Source: Planctomycetota bacterium
Lineage (GTDB): Bacteria; Planctomycetota; Phycisphaerae; UBA1845
NCBI GenBank assembly: GCA_024276605.1
Contig: JAJRWX010000108.1
Coordinates: 26,437 to 90,436, forward strand
Direction: 5' to 3'
Length of the DNA: 64,000 nt
The position numbers and the translations under genes are program-made. Shown in pieces: positions 60,211-64,000 of this stretch; positions within the stretch are counted from its first letter, which is position 1, and each line of letters begins with the position of its first letter. A model generated the notes under the pieces. That model was given only the letters and a program-made list of their open reading frames with translations, was not told where the DNA came from and made no database searches.

Positions 60211-60235
60211 GCCACGGCCCCCAGGTGACCGTGGC
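60211..60235. terminator. Hairpin between convergent genes
   Basis: GCCACGG and CCGTGGC form a perfect 7-bp GC-rich stem with an 11-nt loop between the aldehyde dehydrogenase stop and the convergent coiled-coil gene. No T run follows, so a terminator role is tentative. A 12-bp palindrome GCGGTCGACCGC lies just downstream. Confidence 0.4.
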
Positions 60236-60354
60236 TTGGGCGCCTTGGCGAACCGCGTGCGGTCGACCGCTCGAGCAATCGACCACAAGGTTAGCGGAAC
60301 GCACTGGCTACTCTCCCCCCTCCTATAAGGCTGGAGAGGTAATACTAGTACTTG

Positions 60355-60612
60355 TTACTGTTGTTCGTCGATGATGCGGCGCAGCTGCGCGTTCTCACGA
60401 CGGGTAGCCTCCAGATCGAACAACATGTACTTAATGCTCAGCCTGACAAAGTCGATACTCTCCTGTAGGCTAGAGACGGTTTCTTTCAATTTTTCATGTC
60501 GCTCACGGGTCTGCGCCGCTAGTGACTCCAGTTTGTCACGTTCATTGGACGGCAGCGTACCGATCTCGGCGATCAACTCGGCTAACTTGCGCTGAAACGA
60601 TTCTTCATTCAT
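60355..60612 (-). CDS. Short coiled-coil protein
   Basis: An 85-residue, charged, almost wholly helical protein: ESFQRKLAELIAEIGTLP, LESLAAQTRERHEKLKETVS, SLQESIDFVRLSIKYMLFDL and RRENAQLRRIIDEQQ show heptad spacing. No family is recognised. ATG 60612 has GGGGAG about 10 nt upstream, a strong site. The frame upstream to 60654 is rich in Gly/Arg and not needed. Confidence 0.65.
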   Translation of the reverse strand: MNEESFQRKLAELIAEIGTLPSNERDKLESLAAQTRERHEKLKETVSSLQESIDFVRLSIKYMLFDLEATRRENAQLRRIIDEQQ

Positions 60613-61456
60613 CTGATGCTTCTCCCCCCTCACGCCCCTCCGTCCGTCCCCCAAAAGAGCCGGCGGCTATTCCCTTAGGCACAGACCTCTTTAGGCCGTG
60701 CGCCGCACGATAGAATGAGAAGAGTACAGATGGCATACCCTTTGGTATGCCCGAACTCACCATGCCAGATTTAGTTGTAAGACGTTGCGAATAAAGAAGA
60801 TATGAACGCTCGGTTGACGCCGAAGCCTTGGTCGGCGTGTAACGGTTCTAAGCCTATGTTGCCAAAAAGCATCAATAGCCGTTTCGCGGATCCAACACTA
60901 TGACACAGAGCCGCGCCCGTCGGGAAGCGGTTTTCGGACGACTGGCAAGTGACCGCTTCTTAACAGGCGCGGTTCGGATTGAATGAACGCGGACTATACG
61001 CTAACTCCTCTAGTCGTTATGGCTACGGCGTGTGGATGGCATGGACAAACGCCGTGGAATCGGGCTATCGAATGTCCAATGGATGCTGCATGCGGCGTTT
61101 GCCCGTGTAGGCGTAACCGAGGAAAAGCACGGGCAAGCGTTGCCCCATACGCCTCTTTTCATCCGTGATTACTTCAATGCGACGCTTGTCCATGCCAGGA
61201 GCAGCCGACAAGGCTGCGGATCTTATGGGGTGAGCGTCCCCATGCCATCCATCGTAAGTTATTATATAGTCAAGGTTTACATCACATTCGGCTAAGACGT
61301 GTATTGGTCTACAGCTTCGAAAGAAGTGCCAAAGCACTGATATGATTACGTAACCACTTGCCACCCAGCACTAAGAACTTATACTGGTCCGACTCGCCCC
61401 AGTTGGGTGTGAATTACAGTAGAAGATGCTACGGAAACCTGCTTTAGAGGTGCTTT
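60613..61456. other. 844-bp gene-free spacer packed with inverted repeats
   Basis: Contains ACGCCGA/TCGGCGT (60817-60838); a nested stem 60909-60974 (outer AGCCGCGCC with GGCGCGGTT, inner GAAGCGGT with ACCGCTTC); a diverged inverted pair TGGCATGGACAA... near 61036 and its complement near 61180-61196; CAAACGCC/GGCGTTTG at about 61049 and 61097; and the second 57-bp repeat. Open frames here have no domain. Candidate structured RNA or miniature mobile element. Confidence 0.5.
61190..61246 (+). repeat. 57-bp two-hairpin repeat, copy 2
   Basis: Same 57 bases as 37071-37127, same orientation; stems GCAGCC/GGCTGC and ATGGGG/CCCCAT. Flanks of the two copies do not match. Confidence 0.85.
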
Positions 61457-61738
61457 ATGTCACGCGTTTGTTATTACACTGGAAAGAAGACCCGCGCCGG
61501 GCGCTCCATCGCTCGCAAGGGTAAAGCTAAGTACCTCGGAGGCGTCGGACGCAAAACCACCGGTGTCACCAAACGTAAGTTCAAACCCAACATCCAGCGT
61601 GTGCGCGCCGTTGTCGATGGCAAGGTCTGCCGCATTAAAGTCTCTGCCAAGGCCATACTAATGGGCTTGGTTATCAAACCGCAAAAACGTACATGGAAAC
61701 CGGAACAAGCACCGGCTGACACGGCTGCTGAGTCCTAA
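61457..61738 (+). CDS. rpmB: Large ribosomal subunit protein bL28
   Basis: Ribosomal protein L28 of the 50S subunit. The 93-residue product reads SRVCYYTGKKTRAGRSIARK, KRKFKPNIQRVRAVVDGKV and CRIKVSAKAILMGLVIKP, the standard L28 pattern without the four-Cys zinc form (a single Cys remains in each half). The C-terminus carries an acidic Glu/Ala tail. ATG 61457 with AGAGGTG 5 nt upstream. rpmG is not adjacent. Confidence 0.95.
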   Translation: MSRVCYYTGKKTRAGRSIARKGKAKYLGGVGRKTTGVTKRKFKPNIQRVRAVVDGKVCRIKVSAKAILMGLVIKPQKRTWKPEQAPADTAAES

Positions 61739-61768
61739 ACTATTTTCACATAAACAATCTCCACGTGA

Positions 61769-61793
61769 TAAAAAATGGCCCATGAGCCTTTTG
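61769..61793 (+). terminator. Possible terminator after rpmB
   Basis: AAAATGGC and GCCTTTT can pair (one bulge) around a short loop, followed by GCTTTTGC. Weak. Confidence 0.3.
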
Positions 61794-61899
61794 CTTTTGC
61801 ATGCGCACCGTTTCGACGTATGGTTACTACGTTACGCTCGACTGCCGAACGATCTTACACAAGTTGTTGTGACCTCTTTAACATTGGAGGACTGCGCCG

Positions 61900-62220
61900 A
61901 TGATTGTCGTCAATACCGAAATGTTGCCGGGTTATCACATCAAAGAGGTTAAGGGTTTGGTGCAAGGCAATACCATCCGGGCCAAGCATGTAGGCCGGGA
62001 TATGATGGCCGGGTTAAAAAACCTCGTCGGCGGTGAGATAAAAGGCTATACGGAACTTCTCGTCGAGGCCCGCCGGCAAGCGCTCGAGCGCATGCTTGCC
62101 CAAGCCGAACAACTTGGGGCCAATGCCGTGGTCAATGTGCGATTCACCACCAGCGCCGTCACGCAAGGCGCAGCCGAGCTTTATGCGTATGGGACAGCGG
62201 TCATCGTCGAGGAGGAATAA
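61900..62220 (+). CDS. YbjQ/UPF0145 (DUF74) family protein
   Basis: A 106-residue protein of the YbjQ family, which forms pentamers and is sometimes called heavy-metal-binding, though the role is unproven. The pattern is complete: MLPGYHIKEVKGLVQGNTIR, DMMAGLKNLVGGEIKGYTEL, ARRQALERMLAQAEQLGANA and VVNVRFTTSAVTQGAAELYAYGTAV. ATG 61900 has GGAGGA upstream. The next gene begins 3 bp after its stop and encodes a second YbjQ domain on a membrane anchor; the three genes to 63581 are one unit. Confidence 0.92.
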   Translation: MIVVNTEMLPGYHIKEVKGLVQGNTIRAKHVGRDMMAGLKNLVGGEIKGYTELLVEARRQALERMLAQAEQLGANAVVNVRFTTSAVTQGAAELYAYGTAVIVEEE

Positions 62221-62223
62221 ACG

Positions 62224-62715
62224 ATGGGCTGGGAATTCTGGATACAGGTCATCCCCGTTGTTGTATTTTTGATACTGGGCGTCAGCATCGGCGGCTTCGT
62301 CGAACGTCGTCATTTCAAACAGCTTGCCATACGCGAGGCCGCACTCGCTGATATCATTGTAACCAACTTAAAAACGATCCCCAAACAGTGCGTGTCTCAG
62401 TCATGCCGACTGGTCGTGGGGGATGTTACCATCGCTTCGGATTATTTTAAGACGTTCGCCGCTTCCTTGCGAATGCTCATCGGAGGAGAGCTTCGCACTT
62501 ATGAATCGCTCATGGAACGCGCACGTCGTGAATCACTTGTGCGCATGCTGGAGCAGGCTAAGCAACTTGGTGCCAACGCCGTGTACAATGTGCGCTTCGG
62601 TACGAGTTCGATACGCTCAGCCCAGCGACGCAATCGCGCTGCGATGGTGGAAATGTGCGCCTATGGAACAGCCGTGAGATTGATTGATCCAATGTTGTGC
62701 ATCAAACAGCCATGA
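62224..62715 (+). CDS. Membrane-anchored YbjQ-domain protein
   Basis: A 163-residue protein. An N-terminal membrane helix (FWIQVIPVVVFLILGVSIGGFVE) is joined to a YbjQ domain: LVVGDVTIASDYFKTFAASL, IGGELRTYESLMERARRESL, VRMLEQAKQLGANAVYNVRF and EMCAYGTAVRLI. It could form mixed rings with the soluble YbjQ product of the gene before it and tether them to the membrane. The stop overlaps the next gene's ATG (ATGA at 62712-62715), showing tight coupling. Confidence 0.88.
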   Translation: MGWEFWIQVIPVVVFLILGVSIGGFVERRHFKQLAIREAALADIIVTNLKTIPKQCVSQSCRLVVGDVTIASDYFKTFAASLRMLIGGELRTYESLMERARRESLVRMLEQAKQLGANAVYNVRFGTSSIRSAQRRNRAAMVEMCAYGTAVRLIDPMLCIKQP

Positions 62716-63581
62716 CTCACTCCGAAGATAAGCATTCGATTGATCGCGAACCTCAAATTCGTGAGGGACACTTTACGCCGGACGATGCGGAAAAGTCGGC
62801 CGCTCGCAAACTGGCTAACGAACAACTCACCACGGACCCAGAATTAGAGCGGGCTAAGCACTCCGTTTTCGATGAACCTATATCATTTCCCCATCGTGAG
62901 GCGGTGGAAATTAAGCAAGATTGGCATTGCCGCAATTGCCATTACAACCTACGCGGCTTAATGACCGGCCATCCTTGTCCGGAGTGTGGAAGTATCGAAC
63001 GCTACGAACCACCGCGTGACGGTGAAATCACCTATGCCAAGCTCATAGCCAGCCGTCGTAGCGAAGTATCATCCACCGGCGCCTGGTTAGTCGCCGTTAG
63101 CGGTATGTTACTCGGCGTACCTCTGGCACTGTTGTTTTCGTTTCTGCTGACGGAGTACTTAACGCTACTGTTTTTTGGTCTGATTGGCCCTGCCACTGCG
63201 GAGCTATCAAAGATATTTTTATGCGCGATGCTGATCGAAAGAAAAAGCCCGTACATCAAACGCCCGGCTCATATTTATGTGATGACCATCGGGACAGCGC
63301 TGTTGTTTGCTTTGGTGCAAAACTGGGTATGCCTTAACTATATTTACAGCGTTTCGCCGCGAGCCATGATCGCCTGGCGATGGACGGGTTGTGTGGCGTT
63401 GCACATGTTGTGTACGGGCATTGCTGCCGCTGGATTGGTCCGTGTATGGCGGCGCGGACGGGAGGAAGATCGAATGCCTTCACTGTCACCGGCGTACGTT
63501 TATATTGTAGTAGCCATTGTTATCCACGCGGCCTTAAATACCTCGGTAATGTCTATGGGATTGTTTGGCTGTGGTTTTTAG
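62712..63581 (+). CDS. Zinc-ribbon membrane protein with PrsW-like core
   Basis: A 289-residue protein. A zinc ribbon of planctomycete type lies at about 75-100 (CRNCHYNLRGLMTGHPCPEC). About six membrane helices follow from 125, in the order of PrsW intramembrane proteases: ATAELSKIFLCAM for the usual E-E-x-x-K segment, LFALVQNWVCLNYI for the E-N segment, ALHMLCTGIAAAGL for the first His helix, and VIHAALNTSV for the second. In canonical PrsW the second motif reads E-N; here it is Q-N, and the first motif has one Glu rather than two. Protease activity is doubtful. ATG 62712 overlaps the previous stop. Confidence 0.7.
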   Translation: MTHSEDKHSIDREPQIREGHFTPDDAEKSAARKLANEQLTTDPELERAKHSVFDEPISFPHREAVEIKQDWHCRNCHYNLRGLMTGHPCPECGSIERYEPPRDGEITYAKLIASRRSEVSSTGAWLVAVSGMLLGVPLALLFSFLLTEYLTLLFFGLIGPATAELSKIFLCAMLIERKSPYIKRPAHIYVMTIGTALLFALVQNWVCLNYIYSVSPRAMIAWRWTGCVALHMLCTGIAAAGLVRVWRRGREEDRMPSLSPAYVYIVVAIVIHAALNTSVMSMGLFGCGF

Positions 63582-63621
63582 GAACAAGTTCCTCCACGAC
63601 ATCGGGCATTGTTCAACGTAT

Positions 63622-63639
63622 TCCCGATGTATATCGGGA
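63622..63639. terminator. Hairpin after the PrsW-like gene
   Basis: TCCCGAT-gtat-ATCGGGA, a perfect 7-bp stem, 41 bp after the stop of the YbjQ operon. No T run follows; intrinsic termination is uncertain. The rest of the 63582-63939 spacer has no supported gene. Confidence 0.45.
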
Positions 63640-63939
63640 CTGATACAAGGGGTCCGCAGGCTCGCGCCGGCGGCTCTGATTCGACGCTCGATATGATTGC
63701 TTACAGCATTCTTCGTTTTTGCGTATCGCTTTTTTGAAGCAATCTTACGGGAAACGATGAGTATTGACTGCTACACAATAAAAGAGATTGCTCGAGCATC
63801 CACGGATTATCTTGTTATGCCTATAAATCGTCGATTCAAATGGAGACTACTGATCGCCTCTAGTGCTTTGTCACAGCTAAGAATAGGGGTTATCCTATCT
63901 TCTTGTTTTTGACGTTTCGGAAGACAAGGAGGTTTCCCG

Positions 63940-64000
63940 ATGCAGAAGAAGTACGTGGTTCGATTGAGTGATGAAGAACGCGATACGTTGCGGGAGGTAA
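63940..64000 (+). CDS. IS630-type transposase, N-terminus only (runs off the window)
   Basis: ATG 63940 with AAGGAGG about 8 nt upstream opens QKKYVVRLSDEERDTLREV, the usual first residues of IS630-family transposase helix-turn-helix domains (K-K-Y-x-V-x-L-x-x-E-E-R). Only 20 codons are visible, so family and intactness are unconfirmed. The left end of the element should lie within about 100 bp upstream, possibly near TAGTGCTTTGTCACAG at about 63859. Confidence 0.6.
   Translation, partial: MQKKYVVRLSDEERDTLREV

Noticed and set aside
60909..60974. Integron attC site
   Set aside because: The RYYYAAC/GTTRRRY core pair is not present at the expected ends.
1..64000. CRISPR arrays, rRNA operons, prophage modules
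   Set aside because: No regularly spaced direct repeats, no rRNA-like stretches and no phage structural genes were seen.

Overview
The window looks like a chromosomal segment of a Gram-negative planctomycete-type bacterium (Planctomycetota, perhaps Phycisphaerae-like; this is inferred from gene content only, no 16S is present). Pointers are the C-x-x-C-x-Y-N-L-R-G-L zinc ribbon joined to a membrane domain, a DUF1573 protein, dockerin-like and IPTL-CTERM tails on exported proteins, ThyX instead of ThyA, outer-membrane genes (LptF/LptG, GT9 heptosyltransferase, TonB receptor) and long intergenic spacers. Base composition is near 50% G+C throughout, and no large block stands out as foreign.

Layout. 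0-13.4 kb: a cut-off class III aminotransferase, thyX, an alkaline-phosphatase-superfamily enzyme, a VKOR-DsbA fusion, panB, a DUF151 nuclease-like protein, an arabinokinase-like GHMP protein that has lost key residues, a PilT/PilU ATPase, and a minus-strand cluster nadB-larB-nnrD whose three products all touch NAD-type dinucleotides. 13.6-24.5 kb: exported proteins of unknown role, a DUF1573 protein, a glycosyltransferase-like protein, DUF554, bpt, a GT9 heptosyltransferase and DUF2062. 24.5-37 kb: lptG and lptF, an HldE with its two domains in reverse order, an SDR, rpsU, hslVU, an O-antigen-ligase-like protein and a WaaP-like kinase. Together these form a scattered LPS/outer-membrane set.

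37.7-52.5 kb: a 2412-residue exported protein with four formylglycine-enzyme-like (SUMF1) modules, Ig-like spacers and a dockerin-like tail; a secreted histidine phosphatase; a small island of HNH endonuclease, four-helix-bundle protein and tRNA-Pro(CGG); a 59-residue lipoprotein; a TonB receptor with its TonB; and a Cys-rich IPTL-CTERM protein. 52.9-64 kb: an Sm-like small protein, pepP-accB-accC, a DUF6504-type pseudogene broken by one in-frame TAA, a DUF5678 gene overlapping a retropepsin-DUF5677 fusion, an aldehyde dehydrogenase, rpmB, a YbjQ-YbjQ-PrsW-like operon, and the first 20 codons of a probable IS630-type transposase.

The intergenic spacers hold much of the unexplained signal. A hairpin repeat family occurs at 16.3 and 33.5 kb, with a 38-bp arm in opposite orientation. 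An exact 57-bp two-hairpin repeat occurs at 37.07 and 61.19 kb. Other strong palindromes lie at 6.55, 23.88 and 60.9 kb. No CRISPR array, rRNA or complete insertion sequence was seen.
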